From: CAWUIO01 sp963922455
GTDB taxonomy: Bacteria; Bacteroidota; Bacteroidia; Cytophagales; Microscillaceae
NCBI GenBank assembly: GCA_963922455.1
Contig: CAWUIO010000103.1
Location: 1-22,917, forward strand
Reading direction: 5' to 3'
DNA length: 22,917 bases
The position numbers and the translations under genes were made by a program. Numbering within the stretch: the first letter of the stretch is position 1; every line of letters begins with the position of its first letter. The notes under the pieces are model-generated. The model saw nothing but the letters and a program-made list of their open reading frames with translations. It was not told the origin of the DNA and did no database searches. Below, piece after piece: positions 1 to 6,412 of the stretch.

Positions 1-107
1 GAGCTCGTGTAGGCCTGTGGGGAAAGGCAGCGAGTAGCGAGAGCCCGACCCGCGCGGGAAGGATATGGGGCAATAGTTAGCAAATTTTCTCAGCGCGGGG
101 AAGCCCC
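1..107 (+). repeat. Copy 1 of the ~130-base structured repeat (degenerate or cut by the window edge)
   Basis: This copy keeps the conserved block GCGAGTAGCGAGAGCCCGAC (31-49 region). It also keeps a GC stem in which CCCGCGC (49-55) pairs with GCGCGGG (93-99), and the GGGGAAGCCCC tail (97-107). The upstream half is shortened: the block TTTGAGCCCGCCGCTG found in the other four copies is missing and only GGCCTGTG (13-20) remains. The stem matches the CGCGCG subtype seen in the copy at 9215-9346, but the loop sequence is unrelated. The gene to its left lies outside the window, so its relation to a stop codon cannot be judged. Confidence 0.75.
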
Positions 108-293
108 AGAACCTTGATTAAGAGAGATAATTAGATAATAGGGAGGCTCCTTTTTTTCTCGAGAGGAGCTTATGGGCAGCTTATCCGAAGCGGTTAATTA
201 GGTAAATCTCCTTTAATTTTGGGTAAAGGCCCCAAAAAGTTTAGGCAAAAGGGAGCTAAAGCGCTATTTCTCAAGCAAAAAAGAGAGGAGGTT
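108..293. other. Leader region upstream of rpsL, no gene seen
   Basis: I see no credible reading frame and no tRNA or rRNA here. It contains a short inverted repeat, GCTCC and GGAGC, around a T-rich stretch and CTCGAGAG (about 147-169). The rpsL promoter lies just downstream. The region could carry further regulatory signals of the str operon, but I cannot identify a known leader motif. Confidence 0.4.
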
Positions 294-323
294 TTGAAAA
301 AAACATGTAATTCCTTAAATTTG
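294..323 (+). promoter_or_regulatory. Bacteroidota-type promoter of the str operon
   Basis: A TTG at 294-296 is followed after exactly 19 bases by TAAATTTG at 316-323, a full match to the Bacteroidota primary-sigma consensus TTG-N19-TAnnTTTG. Transcription would start near 329-332, giving a leader of about 35 bases before the rpsL ATG at 365. The consensus is established; use of this copy is inferred from position. Confidence 0.7.
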
Positions 324-364
324 CACTCCTAATTTTGGAAGGGTATGCTCTCAATTATTGTATA

Positions 365-745
365 ATGCCAACAATTCAACAACTTATCCGCAAGGGTAGA
401 AAAGTATTAAAGAGTAAATCAAAATCACCCGCTCTGGATCGTTGTCCACAGAGACGAGGGGTGTGTACTCGGGTATATACTACCACGCCAAAGAAGCCAA
501 ACTCGGCTATGCGTAAGGTAGCCCGGGTTCGATTGACCAATGGGAAAGAAGTAAACGCTTACATTCCTGGAGAAGGTCATAATTTGCAAGAACACAATGT
601 GGTGTTGATCCGCGGAGGTCGGGTAAAAGATTTACCGGGTGTTCGATATCACATCATTCGAGGTGCCCTGGATACGGCCGGCGTAAACGGGCGTAACCAA
701 AGCCGCTCGAAGTATGGTGCGAAAAAGCCAAAGGAGAAAAAATAA
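365..745 (+). CDS. rpsL: 30S ribosomal protein S12
   Basis: This encodes ribosomal protein S12 (126 residues), which sits at the decoding centre of the small subunit. The sequence shows the family hallmarks: CPQRRGVCTRVYTTTPKKPNSAM, split here as CPQRRGVCTRV followed by TPKKPNSAM, then EGHNLQEH and GGRVKDLPGVRYH. The lysine in KPNS, a classic site of streptomycin-resistance substitutions in other bacteria, is the wild-type residue. I chose the ATG at 365, which gives the standard N-terminus MPTIQQLIRKGR, over an in-frame start 30 bases upstream that would add MEGYALNYCI and overlap the predicted transcription start. There is no Shine-Dalgarno sequence, as usual in Bacteroidota. It is the first gene of the str operon; rpsG follows 13 bases after the stop. 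Confidence 0.97.
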   Translation: MPTIQQLIRKGRKVLKSKSKSPALDRCPQRRGVCTRVYTTTPKKPNSAMRKVARVRLTNGKEVNAYIPGEGHNLQEHNVVLIRGGRVKDLPGVRYHIIRGALDTAGVNGRNQSRSKYGAKKPKEKK

Positions 746-758
746 TCATTCATAAGAT

Positions 759-1226
759 ATGAGAAAGCGTAAACCGCCTAAAAGATATACACTCCCTGAT
801 CCTAAGTTTCGTGATGTTTTGGTCACTAAGTTTGTAAACAATTTGATGTTGCAGGGCAAGAAAAGTGTAGCCTACAACACCTTTTACAAAGCATTAGATA
901 TCGTGGAAGAAAAGACCAAAGAAAATGGTCTGGAAACCTGGAAAAAAGCCTTAAATAATGTGATGCCCGGCGTGGAAGTACGAAGCCGCCGAGTAGGGGG
1001 AGCCACTTTTCAGGTACCCTCTGAGGTTCGTCCTAGCCGGAAAGTTTCCCTAGGAATTAAGTGGTTGATAAAATATGCCCGGGCCCGTAACGAGAAGTCT
1101 ATGGACCTCCGTTTGGCCAATGAAATTATCGCGGCTGCCAAAGGGGAAGGGGCTGCGGTCAAAAAACGTGACGATACCCACCGTATGGCGGATGCTAACA
1201 AAGCTTTTTCGCACTTCCGTTTTTAA
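759..1226 (+). CDS. rpsG: 30S ribosomal protein S7
   Basis: This encodes ribosomal protein S7 (155 residues), which nucleates assembly of the 30S head by binding 16S rRNA. Recognisable segments are MRKRKPPKRYTLPDPKF at the N-terminus, NNLMLQGKKSVAYNTFYKAL, the region VMPGVEVRSRRVGGATFQVP, and the C-terminal KKRDDTHRMADANKAFSHFR. Length is normal for the family. It starts 13 bases after rpsL and is followed by a 72-base gap before fusA, in the usual str operon order. I see no terminator or separate promoter in that gap. Confidence 0.97.
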   Translation: MRKRKPPKRYTLPDPKFRDVLVTKFVNNLMLQGKKSVAYNTFYKALDIVEEKTKENGLETWKKALNNVMPGVEVRSRRVGGATFQVPSEVRPSRKVSLGIKWLIKYARARNEKSMDLRLANEIIAAAKGEGAAVKKRDDTHRMADANKAFSHFRF

Positions 1227-1298
1227 ACAAGCGGTTTCTTTCGGTGTTTTATTACCTTTACATTATCATATTAGTATTTCCGATTAAAGTCTATCACG

Positions 1299-3431
1299 AT
1301 GAATGACCTGAAAAAATTGCGCAATATCGGGATCATGGCTCACATTGATGCCGGTAAGACGACCACAACCGAACGTATCCTTTACTACACCGGAATGACC
1401 CACAAAATTGGTGAGGTTCACGAAGGGGCTGCTACCATGGACTGGATGGAGCAAGAACAGGAGCGTGGGATTACCATTACTTCGGCTGCTACAACCACCG
1501 CTTGGAAGTATCCTACCCAGCAAGGAATGCCTACCGATGCCACCGAAGATTACCGTATCAATATTATTGATACCCCAGGTCACGTTGACTTTACTGTAGA
1601 GGTAGAGCGTTCACTTCGTGTACTAGATGGTGCGGTAGCTTTATTCTGTTCCGTTTCAGGGGTTGAACCTCAATCGGAAACCGTATGGCGTCAGGCTGAT
1701 AAGTACAGAGTTCCCCGTATCTGTTTTGTAAACAAAATGGACCGTGCCGGAGCCGATTTCCAAGCTGTGGTGCAGGATATCAAGGATAAATTGAAAGCCA
1801 ACGCCGTTCCTTTACAAGTTCCTATTGGGGCTGAAGAACACTTCAAAGGAGTGGTTGACTTAGTGAAGAATAAAGGAATAATCTGGAATGAAGAAGATAG
1901 AGGGATGACCTATGAGATTGTTCCTATTCCAGAAGAGCTGCAAGAAGAAGTGGACAAGTGGCGTCAAGAATTGGTAGAAAACGTAGCCCTTTATGATGAA
2001 GAGCTATTCATGAAGTTTGATGAAGATCCAGATTCTATCACCGAAGAAGAAATGATTGCGGCTGTCCGGGCGGCGGTGATGGACATGTCTATGTTCCCCG
2101 TATTTTGCGGATCTGCTTTCAAAAACAAAGGGGTGCAAGCGGTTTTGGATGGTGTATGTATGTATCTTCCTTCTCCTCTGGATCTGCCAGACGTCACCGG
2201 TATGAATCCTGATACGGAAGAAGAAGAAGTTCGTAAGCCGGACCCAAGTGATCACTTTGCTGCCTTAGCTTTTAAAATTGCTACCGATCCCTTCGTAGGT
2301 CGTTTGTGTTTTATGCGAGTCTACTCAGGGACATTAGACTCTGGCTCGTATATCAGGAATATGCGTACGGGTAAAAAAGAGCGTATTTCTCGTCTCTTAC
2401 AGATGCACTCTAATAAGCAGAACCAAATTGATAAGGTAACGGCGGGAGATATTTGTGCCGGAGTAGGGTTTAAAGATATCAAGACGGGTGACTCCCTAGT
2501 AAATCTGGACCATCCTATTGTATTGGAAGAAATGACCTTCCCCGAGCCGGTAATTGGTTATGCGATTGAGCCTAAAAAGCAGGCGGATGTAGATAAGTTG
2601 GGTAATGCCATTGCCAAATTGATTGAAGAAGATCCTACTTTACGGGTAAATACGGATGAAGAAACCGGTCAAACGGTAATCCGAGGAATGGGAGAGCTTC
2701 ACTTGGAGATTATCCTAGACCGTATGAAGCGGGAATTTAAAGTAGAAGTGAATCAAGGGGCTCCCCAGGTGGCTTATAAAGAATCGATCACGGCTTCGGT
2801 GGAGCACAAAGAAGTTTACAAGAAACAAACCGGGGGTAAGGGTAAGTTTGCCGACATCGTATTTGAAATCGGACCACGTGAAGATGACGAAGAGATGGCA
2901 CCTGGACTCGAGTTTGTTAATGATATCAAGGGTGGGGTTATTCCAAAAGAATTTATCCCATCTATCCAAAAAGGGTTTGAGTCGGCTATGACTAACGGGC
3001 CTTTGGCCGGTTATCCTATTGACCGCATGAAAGTCCGCTTGTTTTTTGGTTCTTTCCACGATGTGGATTCGGATGCCCTTTCCTTTGAATTGGCCGCTCG
3101 TATCGGATTTAAGGAAGCAGCCAAACAAGCTAGGCCGAAGATATTAGAGCCTGTTATGGCCGTAGAGATCGTAACTCCGGATGAATATACCGGACCGGTA
3201 ACTGGTGACTTGAACCGACGCCGAGGAATTATGAAAGGAATGGATGCGAAGAGTGGTGGTCAGGTAATTAAAGCGGATGTACCACTTTCTGAATTGTTTG
3301 GTTATGTAACGGATTTGCGGACCATCTCTTCTGGACGAGCTTCGGCTTCCTTAACTTTCTCTCACTATGCCGAAGTACCTAACAACTTGGCCGATGATAT
3401 CATCGCCAAGGCCAAAGGTGCCACTGTATAA
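1299..3431 (+). CDS. fusA: Translation elongation factor G
   Basis: EF-G is the GTPase that drives ribosomal translocation and, with RRF, ribosome recycling. The protein has 710 residues and is full length. The G domain shows the P-loop AHIDAGKTTTTERIL near residue 14, the switch II motif DTPGHVDF near 90, and the guanine-specificity motif NKMD near 145. Later regions typical of domains III to V include RGMGELHLEIILDRMKREF and the conserved C-terminal GYVTDLRTISSGRAS. It lies between rpsG and rpsJ, the usual order in Bacteroidota, where no tuf gene sits in this operon. Some genomes carry a second, diverged fusA; the operon position argues that this is the main copy. Confidence 0.97.
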   Translation: MNDLKKLRNIGIMAHIDAGKTTTTERILYYTGMTHKIGEVHEGAATMDWMEQEQERGITITSAATTTAWKYPTQQGMPTDATEDYRINIIDTPGHVDFTVEVERSLRVLDGAVALFCSVSGVEPQSETVWRQADKYRVPRICFVNKMDRAGADFQAVVQDIKDKLKANAVPLQVPIGAEEHFKGVVDLVKNKGIIWNEEDRGMTYEIVPIPEELQEEVDKWRQELVENVALYDEELFMKFDEDPDSITEEEMIAAVRAAVMDMSMFPVFCGSAFKNKGVQAVLDGVCMYLPSPLDLPDVTGMNPDTEEEEVRKPDPSDHFAALAFKIATDPFVGRLCFMRVYSGTLDSGSYIRNMRTGKKERISRLLQMHSNKQNQIDKVTAGDICAGVGFKDIKTGDSLVNLDHPIVLEEMTFPEPVIGYAIEPKKQADVDKLGNAIAKLIEEDPTLRVNTDEETGQTVIRGMGELHLEIILDRMKREFKVEVNQGAPQVAYKESITASVEHKEVYKKQTGGKGKFADIVFEIGPREDDEEMAPGLEFVNDIKGGVIPKEFIPSIQKGFESAMTNGPLAGYPIDRMKVRLFFGSFHDVDSDALSFELAARIGFKEAAKQARPKILEPVMAVEIVTPDEYTGPVTGDLNRRRGIMKGMDAKSGGQVIKADVPLSELFGYVTDLRTISSGRASASLTFSHYAEVPNNLADDIIAKAKGATV

Positions 3432-3449
3432 TTAAACTAAGAAGGCAAT

Positions 3450-3480
3450 GAGGGGCTAGTTTAGCCCCTCCCTTTTCTAA
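3450..3480 (+). terminator. Hairpin between fusA and rpsJ (possible partial terminator or processing site)
   Basis: GAGGGGCTA (3450-3458) pairs perfectly with TAGCCCCTC (3462-3470) around a three-base loop, and is followed by CCTTTTCTAA. The T-run is short and rpsJ starts 12 bases later, so partial attenuation or RNA processing is as likely as full termination. Confidence 0.55.
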
Positions 3481-3491
3481 TAAGACTGGAC

Positions 3492-3797
3492 ATGACGCAG
3501 AAGATTCGAATCAAATTAAAATCCTACGATCACAACCTGGTAGATAAATCCTCCGAAAAGATCGTCAAAGCTGTAAAGCCTACCGGTGCCCGCGTAGACG
3601 GCCCAATTCCTTTACCGACGAAAAAGGAAATTTTTACCGTGCTTCGTTCACCTCACGTGAACAAAAAATCGCGCGAGCAATTTCAATTGAATACGTATAA
3701 GCGATTGATCGACATCCACTCTACAAGCTCTAAGACAGTAGATGCCTTGATGAAGTTGGAGCTACCCAGTGGGGTAGATGTAGAGATTAAGGTGTGA
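3492..3797 (+). CDS. rpsJ: 30S ribosomal protein S10
   Basis: This encodes ribosomal protein S10 (101 residues), a component of the 30S head; in other bacteria it (as NusE) also joins transcription antitermination complexes. The family pattern is clear: QKIRIKLKSYDHNLVDKS at the N-terminus, then GPIPLPTKKEIFTVLRSPHV, KKSREQFQLNTYKRLIDI and the C-terminal LPSGVDVEIKV. It follows fusA after 60 bases containing a hairpin. What is odd is downstream: a strong terminator and a convergent gene follow immediately, whereas rplC and the rest of the S10 operon would usually continue here. Confidence 0.97.
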   Translation: MTQKIRIKLKSYDHNLVDKSSEKIVKAVKPTGARVDGPIPLPTKKEIFTVLRSPHVNKKSREQFQLNTYKRLIDIHSTSSKTVDALMKLELPSGVDVEIKV

Positions 3798-3825
3798 TCC
3801 TTGTCCTCTTCTAAGAATATCAAGC

Positions 3826-3854
3826 AAAAAGCCGGGCTTCGCCCGGCTTTTTTT
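3826..3854. terminator. Strong intrinsic terminator, probably bidirectional
   Basis: GCCGGGC (3831-3837) pairs with GCCCGGC (3841-3847) around loop TTC. The stem is extended by AAAAA (3826-3830) against TTTTT and leads into a run of seven T. The A-run on the other side lets the same hairpin end the convergent minus-strand gene. It lies 29 bases after rpsJ and 24 bases from the stop of the phosphorylase. Confidence 0.9.
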
Positions 3855-3877
3855 ATTTTAACAACCTCTCTGATTCC

Positions 3878-4690
3878 TTAGATACTAGCCGCCAATTCCT
3901 TAATCAAACGATTCAAGCCCGGCTCGGCCTGGTGGGCCGCCGCAATAACTTCTTCTACCGTAACCGGTTTGATCATATCTCCATAACATAAATCGGTAAT
4001 TACCGATACGGCAAAAGTTGGGAGATTCATATGACGCGCTACAATCACCTCGGGCACCGTAGACATCCCTACCGCATCGGCCCCGATAATTCTTAGATAA
4101 CGGTACTCGGCGGGAGTCTCCAAATTAGGCCCAGGCACACTCACATACACGCCGGTATGCGCCCGAATGCTGTGCTCTTCGGCAATTCGCACTGCTTTTT
4201 GGATCATTCCCGGGTCATAGGAGTCAAACATATCAGGGAAACGAACTCCTAACTCCTCATGGTTTTTGCCCCGGAGCGGATTGTCAGGTAGTAGATTGAT
4301 ATGATCATGCAATATCATCAAATCGCTAATCTGAAAATCGGGGTTGAGACCTCCAGCCGCATTGGAGACCAACAAACGCTCGATCCCCAACTGCTTCATT
4401 ACCCGTACCGGAAAGGTAACTTGCTGCATAGAATAACCTTCATAATAATGAAAACGGCCTTGCATGGCTAGGACCTGCTTGCCGGAAAGCTTTCCAAAAA
4501 TTAATTTACCGTGGTGCGATTCTACGGTGGAAATGGGAAAATGTGGAATATCGTCGTAACTGATCTCTTCCGCTACCTCAATTTCTTTGATTAAACCTCC
4601 CAAACCAGTTCCCAAGATAATGCCCAGCTGAGGCACAAGATCACAACGTGATTGAATAAATGTCTTAGCTTCTTGAATTTGTTCTAACAC
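3878..4690 (-). CDS. Purine nucleoside phosphorylase (trimeric PNP/MTAP family)
   Basis: This enzyme cleaves purine nucleosides with phosphate to give the free base and (deoxy)ribose 1-phosphate, a cytoplasmic purine-salvage step. The 270 residues show the trimeric-PNP pattern: phosphate loop GTGLGGL (27-33), His pair in ESHHGKL (57-63), GRFHYYEGY (78-86), NAAGGLN (110-116), the ETPAE segment (191-195) and GADAVGMSTVPE (203-214). The base-contacting position that is Asn243 in the human enzyme appears to be Asp233 here (ITDLC), so the purine preference may not be strictly the 6-oxopurine type. I take the GTG at 4690 as start, because a stop lies a few codons upstream in frame and no ATG fits. 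It converges on rpsJ across a shared terminator. Confidence 0.92.
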   Translation of the reverse strand: MLEQIQEAKTFIQSRCDLVPQLGIILGTGLGGLIKEIEVAEEISYDDIPHFPISTVESHHGKLIFGKLSGKQVLAMQGRFHYYEGYSMQQVTFPVRVMKQLGIERLLVSNAAGGLNPDFQISDLMILHDHINLLPDNPLRGKNHEELGVRFPDMFDSYDPGMIQKAVRIAEEHSIRAHTGVYVSVPGPNLETPAEYRYLRIIGADAVGMSTVPEVIVARHMNLPTFAVSVITDLCYGDMIKPVTVEEVIAAAHQAEPGLNRLIKELAASI

Positions 4691-4784
4691 AGAATTAGTA
4701 TTTAGATAGGCCGCTTACCCACACGAATCCTCTCAAAAAGGTTTAAATGACAAGAAATCGAGCGGATTCAACAACTCTTTATGG

Positions 4785-4801
4785 AAATTTAGCGTAAATT
4801 T
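4785..4801. promoter_or_regulatory. AT-rich inverted repeat in the divergent PNP / SPOR-protein region
   Basis: AAATTTA (4785-4791) and TAAATTT (4795-4801) form a perfect inverted repeat around GCG. On both strands the arms resemble TAnnTTTG with one mismatch, so they may be overlapping promoter -7 elements or an operator. No matching TTG 19 bases upstream was found. Confidence 0.3.
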
Positions 4802-4884
4802 AGGCAAATAATCCAAAAAGCTTGCGCAAGCAGCAAAATGTCATTATTTTGACCACGCCTTACCAGGTAATTAAGCTAAGCATT

Positions 4885-5493
4885 ATGAAATTCTTAACCT
4901 CACTGCTCACTTTTTTAATGCTCCTCTTGCTAAGCCTTCCTGCTACTAGCCAAGAACTAAGCAAAGAAGAGCTCAGCCAACTGAAAAAGGAACTCAAACT
5001 CCTCAAAAAAAATCCGGCCCGTTTACAACAAATGCGAAACGAGTCCAATTCCTTAGATCGCCAGTATCAAGAAAAGGACGCCGAATATACCGAGCAACTT
5101 TTGGTCTTTGATCAATTGTCGGCCGAGGCCTACACCCGGGATACCTTACTCAACTCTTTGCAGAGACAAAGGCAGTCTATGAATGCAACCCGTTTGACTA
5201 GCCCAGATAATAACCCATATCAAGTCGATGCACGCGCTTTCTTTAGGGTGCAGGTAGGTGCCTATCGCAATTCAGATTTGGCCAAATCTTTAGAAAACCA
5301 ATTCAATTTTGTGATCGAAGATGACCCTCAAGGGGGTATGAGCAAATACATGATTGGTAGCTTCAAAAATTATTGGGAAGCCAAAAGCCTAGCTACTTAC
5401 CTAATCGGGGGGGGCTCCGAAGCTTTTGTGGTAGGATACCTAGACAATCAAAGAGTCAACTCCCTGAAAGATATGCCCCAAGAATACTTCTAG
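4885..5493 (+). CDS. Secreted or periplasmic protein with SPOR-like C-terminal domain
   Basis: This is a 202-residue exported protein. Residues 1-22 form a signal peptide, with a hydrophobic stretch rich in Leu and Phe and a cut probably after ATSQ or ATS. Residues 25-100 are charged and probably helical or coiled-coil (KEELSQLKKELKLLKK). Residues 118-192 resemble a SPOR domain: FFRVQVGAYRNSDLAKSL, then YMIGSFKNYWEAKSLATYL and AFVVGYLDNQRV. SPOR domains bind denuded peptidoglycan, often at division sites, so a cell-wall role is plausible but inferred. The ATG at 4885 is preferred to an upstream in-frame TTG at 4822, because only it puts the signal peptide at the N-terminus. The next gene begins 6 bases after the stop, suggesting co-transcription. 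Confidence 0.8.
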   Translation: MKFLTSLLTFLMLLLLSLPATSQELSKEELSQLKKELKLLKKNPARLQQMRNESNSLDRQYQEKDAEYTEQLLVFDQLSAEAYTRDTLLNSLQRQRQSMNATRLTSPDNNPYQVDARAFFRVQVGAYRNSDLAKSLENQFNFVIEDDPQGGMSKYMIGSFKNYWEAKSLATYLIGGGSEAFVVGYLDNQRVNSLKDMPQEYF

Positions 5494-5499
5494 AATAGC

Positions 5500-6087
5500 A
5501 TGGCGCACGCCTTACTCAGTATTTTCTGGTTCGTATTTTACCTCAGCCACAGCCTCTTGGCTTCTTGGCCCGTAAAAAGATATATCCGGTCCCTTGGGGC
5601 CAGATTTCTTCATGCTTACCGTCTGATCTATAATTTTTTTTCATTGGCCGGGCTTCTCGGGATCTTGTACTATCAGAAAAACATTCCCCTGATACCCCTC
5701 CTGTCTCCCCAGTCTCTTTATAAATACCTGGCTTACAGCTTACTAAGTATGGGTATGCTCATTATGCTTCTGGCCATGCGTAATTACAAGGCCCGGGAAT
5801 TTATAGGTCTACAAAAAGAAAGTGAGCTACTAGGTACGCCACCTCCCCTGGTGACCAAGGGTTTAAATGCCTGGGTCCGTCACCCTTTGTATTTTGGCGC
5901 AATTTTGTTTTGTTTGGGCCTTTTTTTCAAGGCTCCCATCGCCCGTTCCTTCATTTTTCTGGCCCTCACCTTCGCCTATTTGCTCCTGGGTATCCCCTGG
6001 GAGGAACAGAAATTGCTCAAACTCCACGGCCAAAGCTACTTGGATTACCAAAAGAAAACTCCTATGCTTATACCGTATTTGCTCTAA
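5500..6087 (+). CDS. Isoprenylcysteine carboxyl methyltransferase (ICMT/PEMT)-like membrane protein
   Basis: This is a 195-residue integral membrane protein with about five hydrophobic segments (near 3-21, 42-58, 74-93, 131-144, 149-165). It carries the family signature RHPLYFG at 127-133 and the acidic EEQ at 168-170 followed by HGQSYLDYQKKTPMLIP, matching the cofactor-binding C-terminal part of the ICMT/PEMT methyltransferase group, which also includes NnrU-like proteins. The methyl acceptor cannot be told from sequence, and bacterial members have varied or unknown substrates. It sits 6 bases after the SPOR-protein gene. Its stop codon is followed after only 5 bases by the 3' end of a structured repeat on the opposite strand, and no ordinary terminator is visible. 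Confidence 0.8.
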   Translation: MAHALLSIFWFVFYLSHSLLASWPVKRYIRSLGARFLHAYRLIYNFFSLAGLLGILYYQKNIPLIPLLSPQSLYKYLAYSLLSMGMLIMLLAMRNYKAREFIGLQKESELLGTPPPLVTKGLNAWVRHPLYFGAILFCLGLFFKAPIARSFIFLALTFAYLLLGIPWEEQKLLKLHGQSYLDYQKKTPMLIPYLL

Positions 6088-6092
6088 TTTTT

Positions 6093-6221
6093 GGAGCTGC
6101 CCCCGGCGATCAAGTTGGGTGCCAAGATATTTCTAAAGTGGCGCCGGGGTCGGGCTTTCGCTACTCGCCGGCCATCCCTCGGGCAGCGGCGGGCTCAAAC
6201 AGGCCGCTCTATCCCTCAGCC
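6093..6221 (-). repeat. Copy 2 of the ~130-base structured repeat
   Basis: Read on the minus strand it contains GGGATAGAGCGGCCTGTTTG, GAGCCCGCCGCTG, then GGCCGGCGAGTAGCGAAAGC and CCGACCCCGGCGCC. The arms at 6101-6108 and 6142-6149 (CCCCGGCG and CGCCGGGG) form the main stem. Its loop is close to that of the copy at 17599-17728 (shared ATCTTGG, ACCC and TTGATCGCC), so these two are the most closely related copies. Its 3' end lies 5 bases after the stop codon of the methyltransferase-like gene. Confidence 0.9.
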
Positions 6222-6412
6222 TTTTTCTTAAAAATTATTGGGGAGCGCTAATCGCCTAGAAATATTGTTTTTGATAAGTTTTCTCAGGTTTTCCGGGCCG
6301 ATGCTCCACAATGCAAGGGATTTCTTCTTGATTTCCTTTGACTTGCTATTTTAGACTAAGAATATTTTTATTAAATTCGGAAACCAAACATCACCTGCCT
6401 AAGCCCTTCAAC

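Noticed and set aside
335..364. Ten-residue N-terminal extension of S12
   Set aside because: The extension has no counterpart in S12 proteins and its start codon lies within a few bases of the predicted transcription start.
5867..6251. Plus-strand frames running from inside the methyltransferase gene through the repeat at 6093-6221
   Set aside because: They are alternate-frame shadows of the gene; the tail (for example GSGFRYSPAIPRAAAGSN) is only the translated repeat, also seen as similar peptides at the copies at 17599 and 20262.
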